Below, piece by piece: positions 11,348 to 19,884 of a stretch of DNA of 48,990 nucleotides. Source of the DNA: Planctomycetaceae bacterium (GTDB taxonomy: Bacteria > Planctomycetota > Planctomycetia > Planctomycetales > Planctomycetaceae); assembly GCA_947476295.1 (NCBI GenBank), contig CANJQC010000029.1:1-48990 (forward strand), in the 5' to 3' direction. The position numbers and the translations under genes are program-made. The notes under the pieces were generated by a model, which was not told the origin of the DNA, searched no databases, and saw only the letters and a list, made by a program, of their open reading frames with translations. Within the stretch, counting starts at the first letter, position 1. The number at the start of each line of letters is the position of its first letter.

Positions 11348-11659
11348 TCACCGCGCCCGCACATAACGGATCGATCGGATGTTGGATTCGGGCAGGCTGG
11401 TTTGCATTTGCTGGAGCACAGTTTCGTGCAGGTACCCGCGAAGCTCTTCCATCGCCGCACTGTTGGTAACGACAACTTCCACGACGCCGTCGCGAATTCG
11501 CCGCGCCCTGCTGCGTCGTCCGATTTCTGGGCCGACGATACGGTTCCATTCCGCGTTCAGAGCTTCCGCCGCTGAACGATTTGCCAGTCCTTTACGGCGA
11601 ATCAGCCGCGTCAATGCGTTCTTGAGCGACGATGGTGATGAAAGTGCTTCGTCAGACAC
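11348..11659 (-). CDS. dciA: DciA-like protein (DUF721), predicted replicative-helicase loader/regulator
   Basis: 103 residues from GTG at 11659, which has GAAAGGGA 8 nt upstream. The frame is open to 11749, but those 30 codons lie over a palindromic repeat (11691-11755) and look non-biological (SRRRKRIFQWLLRLRLAVK). The DUF721 core is visible as AAEALNAEWNRIVGPEIGRRSRARRIRDGVVEVVVTNSAAMEELRG. DciA proteins recruit DnaB in bacteria that lack DnaC or DnaI. The gene sits 128 bp after dnaN and 83 bp before the gyrB start, matching the frequent DUF721-gyrB neighbourhood. No recF is present between dnaN and gyrB. Confidence 0.8.
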   Translation of the reverse strand: MSDEALSSPSSLKNALTRLIRRKGLANRSAAEALNAEWNRIVGPEIGRRSRARRIRDGVVEVVVTNSAAMEELRGYLHETVLQQMQTSLPESNIRSIRYVRAR

Positions 11660-11690
11660 AGCTGAAATCCCTTTCTTTGCTTTATTGTGC

Positions 11691-11755
11691 TTAACGGCCA
11701 GCCGCAGGCGCAACAGCCATTGAAAAATTCGCTTACGCCTGCGGCTCACCGTTAA
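11691..11755. repeat. Imperfect inverted repeat between dnaN and dciA (GTTTAACGG..AGCCGCAGGCG family)
   Basis: Arms 11691-11710 and 11736-11755 are inverted copies matching at 18 of 20 positions (TTAACGG, two variable bases, AGCCGCAGGCG), with a 25-bp centre. A single copy recurs at 23010-23031 between hisI and hisG. The element lies within the presumed dnaN-dciA-gyrB transcript and would fold into a long hairpin in the mRNA, separating dnaN from dciA-gyrB. Confidence 0.75.
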
Positions 11756-11787
11756 ACGATTTCATGACGCAAGCAGAACCTATCGAC

Positions 11788-12900
11788 TTACCGATCCTGA
11801 GCTAGCGGCATGATGACATACGTGTACGAATCCTCGACGCGAAATACGGCGGCCGTGTCGGAATCGGTTAGTTGCAGATCTACCAGAGTCTCCGGACCAA
11901 GCACCTTCAGGAAATCGGCGACGTACTTTGGATCGAACGTGATTTTGACTTCATCGTGATCGTATTCGATCGGCAATTCAATTTTGGATTCACCGATTGC
12001 GCTGGCTTGGCTGCTGAGTGTCAACATGGATCCACCAAACTGAAAATCGACCCCGCGGCTTTCTTCATCGGTGATAATCTGCGACTGGCGCACGGCAGCG
12101 AAGAACGGTCCGACGGGCAACGGCACGTTGACATTGCCACTGCGAGGAATCACATCGCGATAGCGCGGGAAGCGACCTTCCACCAGGCGGCTGTAAACGA
12201 CACACGATCCGGAACGCATCATCACGTCGTTTTCATGAACTGCGATGTCTACGAATTCGGCCTGAGGATCAATCGATCGCTCCAGCAACGACATCGCCTT
12301 CGTCGGCACGACCGTTGCCTTGGATGGCGATTCCGGCGTGCCATGTTTTTCGCAAGCGGCAGTTGCCACAGCCAAGCGTCGGCTGTCGGTCGCCGCCAGT
12401 GTCACGATGCCTTCGTTGAATTCCAGCAGCAGACCGCCGAGAGCGTAACGAGTGCTTTCGGTATCGGTGGCAAATGTTGTGCGGCGAATCATCTGTCGAA
12501 ACACGGGAGCCGGAATGCGAAAATAGTTCTCATCGCTGAATTGAGGAACCGGCGGATACTCACGAGGATCTTCGGACGTGAGTCGAAACTTGGCCGACGC
12601 CGCTTTCAAAGTAATGTTCTGCTCGTCGATCGTGAGTTCCAGTTGCTCGTCCTGCAGCTCACGCAGAATGGATGACATTCGCTGAGTCGGCAGCAAAGCA
12701 TCGCCGGTCGAACTTGTGGTGATGCCACTGACGGCGTAACGAATTGCCATCTCCTGATCGGTACCAACAAGCTCTACACCTGCACTGGTGACCGACATAA
12801 AGACATTTCGCAGAATGTCTTTGGGCGTTCGCGACGGAACGGCGGAAGCGGCTATGGAAAATGCGGAAGAAAACATCGCTCGATTGCATGACAACTGCAT
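11788..12900 (-). CDS. dnaN: DNA polymerase III beta subunit (sliding clamp)
   Basis: 370 residues from ATG at 12900, with AGGG about 7 nt upstream; a TTG at 12930 is in frame but would add ten residues not expected before MQLSCNRAMFSSAFSIAASAVPSRTP. Three beta-clamp domains are recognisable, including LRNVFMSVTSAGVELVGTD, FRQMIRRTTFATDTESTRYALGG and, at the end, YTYVIMPLAQDR, the classical C-terminal clamp motif. It tethers the polymerase to DNA. It is first in the dnaN-dciA-gyrB cluster. No dnaA or recF is adjacent, so the ancestral dnaA-dnaN-recF-gyrB order is broken. Confidence 0.95.
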   Translation of the reverse strand: MQLSCNRAMFSSAFSIAASAVPSRTPKDILRNVFMSVTSAGVELVGTDQEMAIRYAVSGITTSSTGDALLPTQRMSSILRELQDEQLELTIDEQNITLKAASAKFRLTSEDPREYPPVPQFSDENYFRIPAPVFRQMIRRTTFATDTESTRYALGGLLLEFNEGIVTLAATDSRRLAVATAACEKHGTPESPSKATVVPTKAMSLLERSIDPQAEFVDIAVHENDVMMRSGSCVVYSRLVEGRFPRYRDVIPRSGNVNVPLPVGPFFAAVRQSQIITDEESRGVDFQFGGSMLTLSSQASAIGESKIELPIEYDHDEVKITFDPKYVADFLKVLGPETLVDLQLTDSDTAAVFRVEDSYTYVIMPLAQDR

Positions 12901-13287
12901 GTGTGACCCTGTTCCGAAAATCAAATTCAATCGCGCCCGAAACTCGATGAAGCTCTGCTGCGACCCGACAAACCGAACTCACACGGGTGCGGCGAAACGT
13001 TGCCTAGCAGGTCTTATTTTGCGGACAGCGGATGCTAACAGATTTCGCTCAGTAGCGGTATGGTTCAGGGAAACAGTTTGTTACCTTCGGCAAAGGTCCA
13101 CGACGAACGACAATCCCTCAAAAAACCTGGAAAACGCCTGGGTTCTGAAGCACCGATTTCCTGACAGCGGGTCTATCCTGGACGCGGATTTGTGAGGAAC
13201 GCCGCGAGGCCCTAGAATTCGGCCTGCTTTGCCGTGAAACTCTGAATTGTGTATCCATTTCCAACCGTAACGAAAGCTGACGCCGGG
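12901..13287. other. Divergent dnaN / serC intergenic region
   Basis: 387 bp between divergent starts. No protein-like frame. I looked for DnaA boxes (TTATCCACA-like) as a possible origin and saw none. A weak promoter-like pair for serC, TTGCCG (13229-13234) and TATCCA (13252-13257) with a 17-bp spacer, is the only regulatory candidate I can offer. Confidence 0.4.
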
Positions 13288-14370
13288 ATGACTCGTCGCA
13301 TTTGGAATTTTTCTGCCGGTCCTGCCGTCCTTCCTGAAACGGTGCTCGAAGAGGCCCGTGAAAACCTGTTGTCGCTCGGGAACACGGGTATCGGCATCTG
13401 TGAGCACTCGCATCGCGGTAAGCCGTTCATGGCAGTCGCTGCCGAAGCTGAAGCACTTTGCCGCGAACTGGCAGGCATCCCGGACGACTACGCTGTGCTG
13501 TTCCTGCAGGGCGGAGCGTCGCTGCAGTTTTCGATGGTGCCGATGAATTTTCTTTCTGCTGATCGCACGGCCGACTATCTCATCACCGGCGCGTGGGCGG
13601 AGAAAGCTCTGAAGGAAGCGAAGTCCTGCGGCAAGACGCACGTCGCCTGCACCAGCAAGGACGCCAACTTCAACTATATCCCGGACGCCTGCACGTACAG
13701 CGACAATCCAGCCTACGTTCACTTCACGTCGAACAACACGATCTTTGGCACGCAGTTCACGAAAAAACCAGCCGGATTCCCGGACTCCGCGTTTCTCGTC
13801 TGCGACGCCAGCAGCGATATCTTCAGTCGTCCGATTGACGTGGCAAAGTACGGCCTGATCTACGCGGGTGCTCAGAAGAATCTTGGCCCCAGTGGAGTCA
13901 CCCTAGTCATCGTCCGCAAGGATCTGGTCGAAGCGGGCAACAAGAATCTGGCGACAATGCTGCAGTACAGGACTCATGCCGAAAATGAATCCATGTACAA
14001 TACTCCGCCGACATTTGGCATCTACCTGATGATGCTGGTCTTCCGCTGGATCAAGTCCAACGGAGGCCTTACCGCGATGGACGCACACAACAAAGCCAAG
14101 GCTGCGAAGCTGTACAATTATCTAAAACAGAGTTCGCTGTTTAAATCAACGGCACGAGCTGGCAGCGGCTCGATGATGAACGTCACTTTCGTCACCGGCA
14201 ACGAAGACAAAGACAATGCGTTCGTAAAAGCCGCAGAAACGCAGGGCTTCAGCGGACTCAAAGGCCATCGCAGCGTCGGCGGAATGCGAGCCAGCATTTA
14301 CAACGCGTTCCCACCGGAAGGCGTGGATGCGCTCGTGCGGTTTATGAAGGACTTTGAGGCATCAGCGTGA
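13288..14370 (+). CDS. serC: Phosphoserine aminotransferase
   Basis: PLP enzyme converting 3-phosphohydroxypyruvate and glutamate to phosphoserine in serine biosynthesis; it may also serve pyridoxine synthesis. 360 residues from ATG at 13288, close to the E. coli length. The start gives [20 protein letters not shown], the standard N-terminus; the frame extends to a GTG at 13249, which is less likely. The PLP lysine is in [12 protein letters not shown], and [11 protein letters not shown] and [10 protein letters not shown] are family blocks. Its TGA overlaps the GTG start of the next gene (GTGA), so the two are probably co-translated. Confidence 0.95.
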   Translation: MTRRIWNFSAGPAVLPETVLEEARENLLSLGNTGIGICEHSHRGKPFMAVAAEAEALCRELAGIPDDYAVLFLQGGASLQFSMVPMNFLSADRTADYLITGAWAEKALKEAKSCGKTHVACTSKDANFNYIPDACTYSDNPAYVHFTSNNTIFGTQFTKKPAGFPDSAFLVCDASSDIFSRPIDVAKYGLIYAGAQKNLGPSGVTLVIVRKDLVEAGNKNLATMLQYRTHAENESMYNTPPTFGIYLMMLVFRWIKSNGGLTAMDAHNKAKAAKLYNYLKQSSLFKSTARAGSGSMMNVTFVTGNEDKDNAFVKAAETQGFSGLKGHRSVGGMRASIYNAFPPEGVDALVRFMKDFEASA

Positions 14371-15176
14371 GCAATTCCGGCAGAGACGCAAAACAGAAAC
14401 CGGCGACGGAAGAAGCAGCTTCAGACCGCTCTTCCGCCGACATCGGGATCGTGTGTACTCACAAAGGCGAAGTGAAGCCGCTTCTGAAACGACTCGATCG
14501 CCTGCGGAGTTATTCGGAAAAGAAGATGACCGTGCGCGGTGGCTTTCTGGGCGAATCCACGCGCATCGCGCTCGTTGAGGCCGATGAAGGATTCGCGTCG
14601 CATCGAGCTGCGACCGAGCTGCTGATTGCCGAGCACCGTCCATCGTGGATTCTGTCGGTCGGATTCAGCTCGTCGCTGTCGGAAGACGTACGGCCTGGAG
14701 ACATCGTGATCGCCAACGAGATCAGCGACACGCATGTCAATAGTCTGCCGGTGAAGTGCAGCATCCCGGCCCGAAAACGCATCCATGTCGGCAAGCTGAT
14801 TGTGGCGGATAACCATCCGGTCACGCCAGCCGAAAAACAGGCATTGCGTGAACGCTTTCCGGGGCTCGCCGCCGACACCGGCAGCCTTGCAGTCGCTCAG
14901 GTCTGTCAGGAACGCACGCTCCGCTTCATGGCGATTCGAGTGGCCGTGGATTCGATCGACGAAGAAATCCCCGAACAAGCTGCGTCGATGATCTTCCACC
15001 CCACCAGCCGCGCTCTCGGTTCCGCGCTCGGAACTTTGTTCAAGGGCCTGCGAAAAATCGCCGTCATGAACCAATGGCGCGAACGCACCAACAACGCCGC
15101 AAGTAACCTAGATCGCTTCGTAACCGGCATCGTAGAACAGCTCGCTGAATCGATTGACCGCCAGCGATTGAGATAG
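14367..15176 (+). CDS. Nucleoside-phosphorylase-superfamily protein, function uncertain
   Basis: 269 residues, starting at a GTG that overlaps the serC stop by 4 bp. The purine-nucleoside-phosphorylase/MTA-SAH-nucleosidase fold is suggested by [18 protein letters not shown] (about 26-43), [28 protein letters not shown] and ending [12 protein letters not shown]. It is atypical: the usual MEG-type substrate motif is replaced by [14 protein letters not shown]. The first 24 residues are Lys/Glu/Ser-rich and probably disordered. Candidates are a nucleosidase for S-adenosyl-derived products or an adenosylhopane-type nucleosidase; neither is proven. Coupling to serC suggests co-expression, not necessarily shared pathway. 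Confidence 0.65.
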   Translation: MSNSGRDAKQKPATEEAASDRSSADIGIVCTHKGEVKPLLKRLDRLRSYSEKKMTVRGGFLGESTRIALVEADEGFASHRAATELLIAEHRPSWILSVGFSSSLSEDVRPGDIVIANEISDTHVNSLPVKCSIPARKRIHVGKLIVADNHPVTPAEKQALRERFPGLAADTGSLAVAQVCQERTLRFMAIRVAVDSIDEEIPEQAASMIFHPTSRALGSALGTLFKGLRKIAVMNQWRERTNNAASNLDRFVTGIVEQLAESIDRQRLR

Positions 15177-15272
15177 GATTTGAGTGTTGCACCACCAAAA
15201 AAGCACTCGACAGCAGGCGGCAAGGATGTGAGAATGATTATGGGAAACAGCAGATTGCCATAAATAAAGGGA

Positions 15273-15539
15273 ATGATGATGATTTCAAGAGAAGATGTTC
15301 TGGCACAAGCGTTGTCGTTGCCCGCTGCTGATCAGGAGTACGTGGCAGACATGCTGGAACGGCGAATAGCCACAAGTTACTTTTCTTTCCCAGAGATTGG
15401 CGAGCTTTGGGCACATGAGATCGATCGACGGATCGCTTCGTATGATGGCGGCGACACGACAGCAGTGGAGTTTGAAAGGTCTCTGGAAAATATGCAGCAG
15501 GCTCTGGCAGAACATCGCCGCCGCAAGGTGTCGCAGTGA
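15273..15539 (+). CDS. Addiction-module antitoxin, TIGR02574-like
   Basis: 88 residues. Short helical protein with the family pattern: an N-terminal LPAADQEYVADML segment and then LWAHEIDRRIASYDGGD. It is followed, with a 4-bp GTGA overlap, by a ParE-type toxin, the usual antitoxin-first order. Three ATGs in a row (15273, 15276, 15279) could all serve as start; AAAGGG just upstream fits the third best. The antitoxin would bind the toxin and autorepress the operon. Confidence 0.8.
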   Translation: MMMISREDVLAQALSLPAADQEYVADMLERRIATSYFSFPEIGELWAHEIDRRIASYDGGDTTAVEFERSLENMQQALAEHRRRKVSQ

Positions 15540-15844
15540 ATTTCATTGTCCTGCCCGAAGCGGAGGGCGACGCCATCGTTGCTGCGGTCTGGTATGACGA
15601 CCAGAAGCCGGGGCTGGCCGACGAGTTTCTTGCTCAATTGCGTGCAACATTTCAAATTATTCGGCAGAACCCATTTGGTGCGCCTCTGCTTGAATACTAT
15701 TCCGGCCACCATGAAATTCGGCGGCAATTGCTGCATCGCTTCCCATACGCGGTTGTTTATTTTTGCCGTGCTGAAGACATCGTCGTCGTCGCGATCACCC
15801 ATGCTCGCCGCCGACCGCTGCACTGGCTTGCTCGACTTGCATGA
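15536..15844 (+). CDS. ParE/RelE-superfamily toxin
   Basis: 102 residues from a GTG overlapping the antitoxin stop. It has the ParE/RelE fold pattern: FIVLPEAEGDAIVAAVWYDD, KPGLADEFLAQL, IIRQNPFGAPLL, then IRRQLLHRFPYAVVYF and VAITHARRRPLHW at the C-terminus. The sequence is closer to the ParE-like group (gyrase-targeting in known members) than to mRNA-cutting RelE, but the target cannot be told from sequence. The gene appears intact and together with the preceding gene forms a complete type II module. Confidence 0.85.
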   Translation: MNFIVLPEAEGDAIVAAVWYDDQKPGLADEFLAQLRATFQIIRQNPFGAPLLEYYSGHHEIRRQLLHRFPYAVVYFCRAEDIVVVAITHARRRPLHWLARLA

Positions 15845-16421
15845 CGGACTCCGAGTTCTGGCCGGGACGAGTCGCTTTGGTACAGGCACCAATATCCTAT
15901 GCACTTCTGGGCAAGAGCTTCTGGCACAGCAGATGGCTGCCATTGGGCAGGCAAAGGCCATTCGCTGTGGGAGCGATGCGCCAACGTAAACTTTGCCACG
16001 TCCGCTTTCGAAGTCGTATCGAAAGTCGCGTCTGAGCTATTCCGCGCATCCGGAATCGATGAAGAACAATTCTCCTTGTCTGAGTTGTTCGTCAGCTTGG
16101 AGCCGCGAATCTCGGGAAAGAGGCAAACCGTTCAAGGAAAATAGTCAGCATCGTGAGCGAATACAATTTTTCCAATTTGGACTCTACCGCGAAACAAATG
16201 AAGATAGCAACTCTGGTACGAAAAAACCAGCAGCAGCTTCGACGTATAAATGGGGGGGGGGCGGGGAGGGAAGCTGGGAAAGAACAGACTCGCCCGCGAC
16301 AGAACTCAGTTGGGACCGATCTCCTTCAGTTCGTTCTGGTGACGGTAAGACGTTTCTCATGTTTGTTGGTAGGATTCCGCCGTGCGGACGCGGATATTGA
16401 ACAGCAGTTGGAGATTTCGAA
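15845..16421. other. Gap with no confident gene; contains a G10 tract and gene-like scraps
   Basis: 577 bp between the toxin gene and the PfkB kinase. A frame ending at 16144 has protein-like composition (FEVVSKVASELFRASGIDEEQ) but no credible start. A frame 16153-16425 begins MSEYNFSNLDSTAKQMKIA and overlaps the kinase start by ATGA, but crosses ten consecutive G (16252-16261) and becomes arginine-rich after it. I read this as decayed coding sequence, or a small gene with a slippage-prone tract, and do not call a gene. Confidence 0.4.
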
Positions 16422-17324
16422 ATGACAGTACCCAAAACGATTGTGGGCCTTGGCGAAGTTCTGTGGGACGTGTTTCCTGATGGCGCTCGCTTCGGAGGTG
16501 CGCCAGCGAACTTTGCGTGCAGTGTGGCAGGTGTGGGCGGTGATGCGGTTCATGTCTGCATGGTGAGTGCCATTGGCAACGATGAACTTGGGCAGCGCGC
16601 ATTGCTGGAATTGAAACAGCGACATGTGGATGTGTCGTTTGTATCGCAACAGGATCGCCCCACGGGGCAGGTTTTGGTGCGGCTGAATGCAGAGCGTCAG
16701 GCAAGCTACGAATTCGCAGCTGACACCGCATGGGACAATGTCGCATGGTCCGACGGCTTACAAAGTCTGGCAGCATCCGTGGACGCGGTTTGCTTCGGAT
16801 CTCTCGGTCAGCGAAGTGATGTGTCCCGGAAAACAATTCGACGCTTTGTCGCTGCGACGCCGGAATCGTGCCTGCGAATTCTCGACATCAATCTGCGACC
16901 ACCATTCTGGAATGATAAAACCATTCTGGAGTCGTTGCCGCTCGCAAATGTTCTGAAGCTGAACAGCGATGAATTGCCCGTGGTGGCGTCATTGCTGAAT
17001 TTGCACGGAAATGAGCAGGAACTGCTGCGTCAGTTGCAGCAGAAGTTTTCGCTGCGGCTGGTCGCGCTGACTCGCGGCGCAGATGGTTCGCTGTTACTGG
17101 ATCAATCAGGCGAATTCAGCAACCTGCCCGGCCAGCTCACACAGGTCGTTGATACCGTCGGAGCCGGTGATGCCTTCACGGCAGGAATGGCAGTTGGTCT
17201 CCTAAAAAAACTGACGCTGCCGGATGTCCACCTGTTGGCCGCCCGCGTTGCCGCGTATGTCTGTACTCAGCCTGGAGCAACACCGGTAATCCCGGTTCAG
17301 TTCTCGGCGTCGCTCGTGAAATAG
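16422..17324 (+). CDS. PfkB-family carbohydrate kinase (fructokinase-like)
   Basis: 300 residues; ATG at 16422 with GGAG 9 nt upstream. Ribokinase-fold sugar kinase. The N-terminal GLGEVLWDVFPDGARFGGAP contains the sugar-binding GGAP region, and the C-terminal signature DTVGAGDAFTAGMAVG holds the anion hole and catalytic Asp. The GEVLWD form is common in fructokinases, hence the tentative substrate. It stands alone, convergent with the EutBC gene, so the context does not reveal the sugar. Confidence 0.9.
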   Translation: MTVPKTIVGLGEVLWDVFPDGARFGGAPANFACSVAGVGGDAVHVCMVSAIGNDELGQRALLELKQRHVDVSFVSQQDRPTGQVLVRLNAERQASYEFAADTAWDNVAWSDGLQSLAASVDAVCFGSLGQRSDVSRKTIRRFVAATPESCLRILDINLRPPFWNDKTILESLPLANVLKLNSDELPVVASLLNLHGNEQELLRQLQQKFSLRLVALTRGADGSLLLDQSGEFSNLPGQLTQVVDTVGAGDAFTAGMAVGLLKKLTLPDVHLLAARVAAYVCTQPGATPVIPVQFSASLVK

Positions 17325-17366
17325 CCGACCGCTTGGATACTTCTATGGTGCTGATGTACATTGGCC

Positions 17367-17386
17367 CATCACGGCGGAGTGTAATG
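17367..17386. repeat. Solitary RAYT-type REP copy
   Basis: Read on the minus strand: CATTACA, loop CTCCGC, CGTGATG. Same loop and same right arm as hairpin B at the RAYT locus, with one mismatch and one wobble in the stem and GTCGCC instead of GTAGCC at the foot. Similarity to 8568-8630 continues past the hairpin (GCATC, one base, GAATCACGGTC). It lies between the convergent kinase and EutBC genes. It looks like a dispersed and decaying copy. Confidence 0.7.
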
Positions 17387-17409
17387 GCGACACTGCGACC
17401 GCATCAGAA

Positions 17410-19707
17410 TCACGGTCCGCTGGGGTCCGTTTGTCTCAGGATTCTGACCGCCTCAATAGCCCCGAGGTCTGGTTTCAGAGTGGTGTTGGCGATGCCAGAG
17501 ACAACTTTCGTGATGTTGTGATCGACTTTGTCAGCGATGTCCCAGGTTTGTCCATCCGCACGAGTCATGTAGACGGAAAGTGTATGATGACCGCTGCCCG
17601 GCCGTTCTCCAATAATGTGAAGAATTGTGAACGTACCATTGCGGCCACCGAAGAGTTGCTCTCCGATCCGATACCCAGCACGAACCCGCCCGGAATTGAC
17701 CACCAAATTTTCCGGGGACAGGGTGAACTCTGTTCCGGCCAGCTCAGCTCGCACCCGACGAATCAGGCTGAGTAACTGGTCGCTGTCCATCACCGCCAGC
17801 GCATTCAGGCCGTCGGAGATGACAATCTGCGTATTGAACTGTTCGCTTCGGTCCCGCCGTAACCTGGCGATCACAGTCGCAGATTCGTCGGACAGGTGCT
17901 CACCCGATACAGGATGAAGGATGTAATCATTTCGGTCCGCAGATCGAGTTCGCAATTTTGTAACATCAGGGACGGTCGCGATAAAGGCATCGTCAAGCTG
18001 CATCCAGATTGAAATTTTCGCGTCGTCGTAGATGTGCTGAATGTGTTTCGCCAGCGATGGCTGAAGGGTCGCAAGAGTTGCGCCGAACCCTTCGGCAATG
18101 AAGACGCCGCGTGAACGTACGTCCGCGATCTGAGTGGCCGCTTCCGATCGGATTTCCGTGTCTGGCCGAGCATCGTTTTTCCGCCGAAGGTATTGCTGAT
18201 ATACCCACGACGGATCGCCGAAGTGCTCCGTGGGCTGTCCTTGTGCATCGATCACGCCGAGCTGCTGGAAAAACTGCCACATGCGATCGTTGACTTTGAA
18301 ACCAAATTTTTCACGGATGTGAACGTGATCCTGAAAGCCAGTTGTCAGATATCCAAGCATCGGATCGATGCGAGTCGGCAGAGCCATCAGGTAGCCGGGG
18401 TTGGCCGGCATGATTTGATCGATGCACCATCCAAGATCATCGAGACTAACGTCCATGTGCAGCGTGGAGCAGACGTCCAGACCAATCATCAGTCCGTGCA
18501 GCTTGCCCATCACGATGTCTTCCAGACAGCATCGCACCAGTTGATCGCGGGAGCGAAAGACTTCCGGGCCGATGAAGCCGGCAACGTCGTTGAGAATGAC
18601 CCACGGATTCTCATTTTTCCCACGACGCGCGAGAGTTGCCGCGACTGTCTGAGTGAGCGCTCTGGCAAAGCCGTACTTGCGCGATTCGTGAACGACCATA
18701 TCGACGCCATGACCGTGGCCATTGGTAAAGTCAGCTCCCTGACCTGTTTCAAAGTACAGGCTGAATCGCCCGTGTCGTGCGGCTGCTGCATGCTGCACCA
18801 TCTTATCGACTGAAATATCAAACGTGGTATTTGCGGCATCATTTCCTGCGATGCTTTGAAACCAAAGTTCCGTGAGGCCGGGGTGCGCATTTTCCACTTC
18901 GGCCTGAACATCAATATGCGCGAGCACACAGTGAGGCAGGACGTTCTCGATCCCGAATGTGACCAGCACGTCCTGCAGGGCTGCTTCCACTGCTGCCACG
19001 GATTCCGGAGTGCTCGATACCGGATTGGTCCCAAGCAGCACGTCGCCGACAGCGTACGCAAAAGCATCGAAGACCTGCCAACGGATATCATCGACATTGT
19101 CGGTTGGTGAGTTAGGCTGAACCCGGGCTCCCATATAGCCGCGAGCGCCAATGTTAGATTCCGGCAGCGGGTTGAAAACCTTTGCGCCAACCTGAATGAG
19201 TTCAGCGTTGCTCATGAGTCGGACGACACACGCAATGACGTCGCTGGAAAGTCCGTCTCGGATGGCATGAATCTCGGACTCGCTCCGTTCCAGCAGAAAC
19301 GTTTTCAGCGACCCAAGCGTCAGGTCGCCCATCTGCTGCTGAATTTCGTGGTTAAGGGACGATGTGATCAGTTGGAACAGTTCGTCACGAAAAGGCGGAT
19401 GCAGATCGATTTCGCTCACCCGCGTGGAAGCGAGTAAACCGCGAGCCTGCCGACGAGCATCGTCATCGACGGCCGCCACGCCGATGATTGCATCGCCCTC
19501 CTTGAATTCATTCGCGGCCCCTAACAGCTGTTTGTACAGCGCAGCATCCCACTTGCCATGCACGCGCTGGATGTAATCAAACACACCTTCGCCCGGCACA
19601 GCAACTGCCACTGGCATCGCCGCACCGACTGCTGTTGACGACATCGTAAACTTCCCCAGCGTCCCGCCAGCGAGCCCCAATGCAAGAAATCGTCTGCGAT
19701 GCAGCAT
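17410..19707 (-). CDS. Fused EutB-EutC ethanolamine ammonia-lyase with Tat-type leader
   Basis: Adenosylcobalamin-dependent deamination of ethanolamine to acetaldehyde and ammonia. 765 residues; ATG at 19707 with GGGAGA 8 nt upstream. Residues 1-30 are a twin-arginine-like leader (HRRRFLALGLAGGTLG, then AVGAA). Residues about 45-500 are the EutB barrel: Arg195 and Gln197 in GARVQPN, Asn228 in GTNPV, Glu320 in LYFETGQGA, and MIGLDVCSTLH near 407. These match E. coli Arg160, Gln162, Asn193 and Glu287. Residues about 505-765 are EutC, with TRSADRNDYILHP, IVISDGLNA and the B12-site block IIGERPGSGHHTLS. Normal EutB and EutC are separate, cytoplasmic chains. No other eut or microcompartment gene is near. 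Confidence 0.88.
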   Translation of the reverse strand: MLHRRRFLALGLAGGTLGKFTMSSTAVGAAMPVAVAVPGEGVFDYIQRVHGKWDAALYKQLLGAANEFKEGDAIIGVAAVDDDARRQARGLLASTRVSEIDLHPPFRDELFQLITSSLNHEIQQQMGDLTLGSLKTFLLERSESEIHAIRDGLSSDVIACVVRLMSNAELIQVGAKVFNPLPESNIGARGYMGARVQPNSPTDNVDDIRWQVFDAFAYAVGDVLLGTNPVSSTPESVAAVEAALQDVLVTFGIENVLPHCVLAHIDVQAEVENAHPGLTELWFQSIAGNDAANTTFDISVDKMVQHAAAARHGRFSLYFETGQGADFTNGHGHGVDMVVHESRKYGFARALTQTVAATLARRGKNENPWVILNDVAGFIGPEVFRSRDQLVRCCLEDIVMGKLHGLMIGLDVCSTLHMDVSLDDLGWCIDQIMPANPGYLMALPTRIDPMLGYLTTGFQDHVHIREKFGFKVNDRMWQFFQQLGVIDAQGQPTEHFGDPSWVYQQYLRRKNDARPDTEIRSEAATQIADVRSRGVFIAEGFGATLATLQPSLAKHIQHIYDDAKISIWMQLDDAFIATVPDVTKLRTRSADRNDYILHPVSGEHLSDESATVIARLRRDRSEQFNTQIVISDGLNALAVMDSDQLLSLIRRVRAELAGTEFTLSPENLVVNSGRVRAGYRIGEQLFGGRNGTFTILHIIGERPGSGHHTLSVYMTRADGQTWDIADKVDHNITKVVSGIANTTLKPDLGAIEAVRILRQTDPSGP

Positions 19708-19848
19708 GGATGAAATCTCCCAGTGTCAGCTGTCTCTGTCGATGAACCGCTGCTTTATTATGACAGTGAAAAACGGATTTATCCACCTACAAGCAATCAT
19801 AAATCGACAGAGAGTTCCTCCCCATCCTGCTCGCCGTAGGTACTGCAC

Positions 19849-19884
19849 GGCGAGCGGTGGGTGTCAGCCCATCGGTACAATGCG
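19849..19884. repeat. GGCGAGCGGT..GTCAGCCC family repeat
   Basis: A second copy of the 2925 repeat, sharing GGCGAGCGGTG, TGTCAGCCCA and the downstream ACAATGCG. It marks the exact point where the neighbouring VCBS-type gene fragment stops resembling protein, so it may sit at a deletion or rearrangement junction. Confidence 0.6.

Noticed and set aside
11872-12675. 267-codon frame antisense to dnaN
   Set aside because: Shadow of a clearly identified clamp gene; composition (His, Arg, Cys rich) is antisense-like.
12901-13287. Possible replication origin next to dnaN
   Set aside because: No DnaA-box cluster or AT-rich unwinding stretch was seen, and dnaA is absent.
14421-15074. 217-codon minus-strand frame over the phosphorylase-like gene
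   Set aside because: The plus-strand gene has family motifs and is coupled to serC; the minus frame has none.
15899-16144. Possible small gene after the toxin
   Set aside because: The C-terminal half looks protein-like, but the frame has no credible start or ribosome-binding site and its first half looks non-coding.
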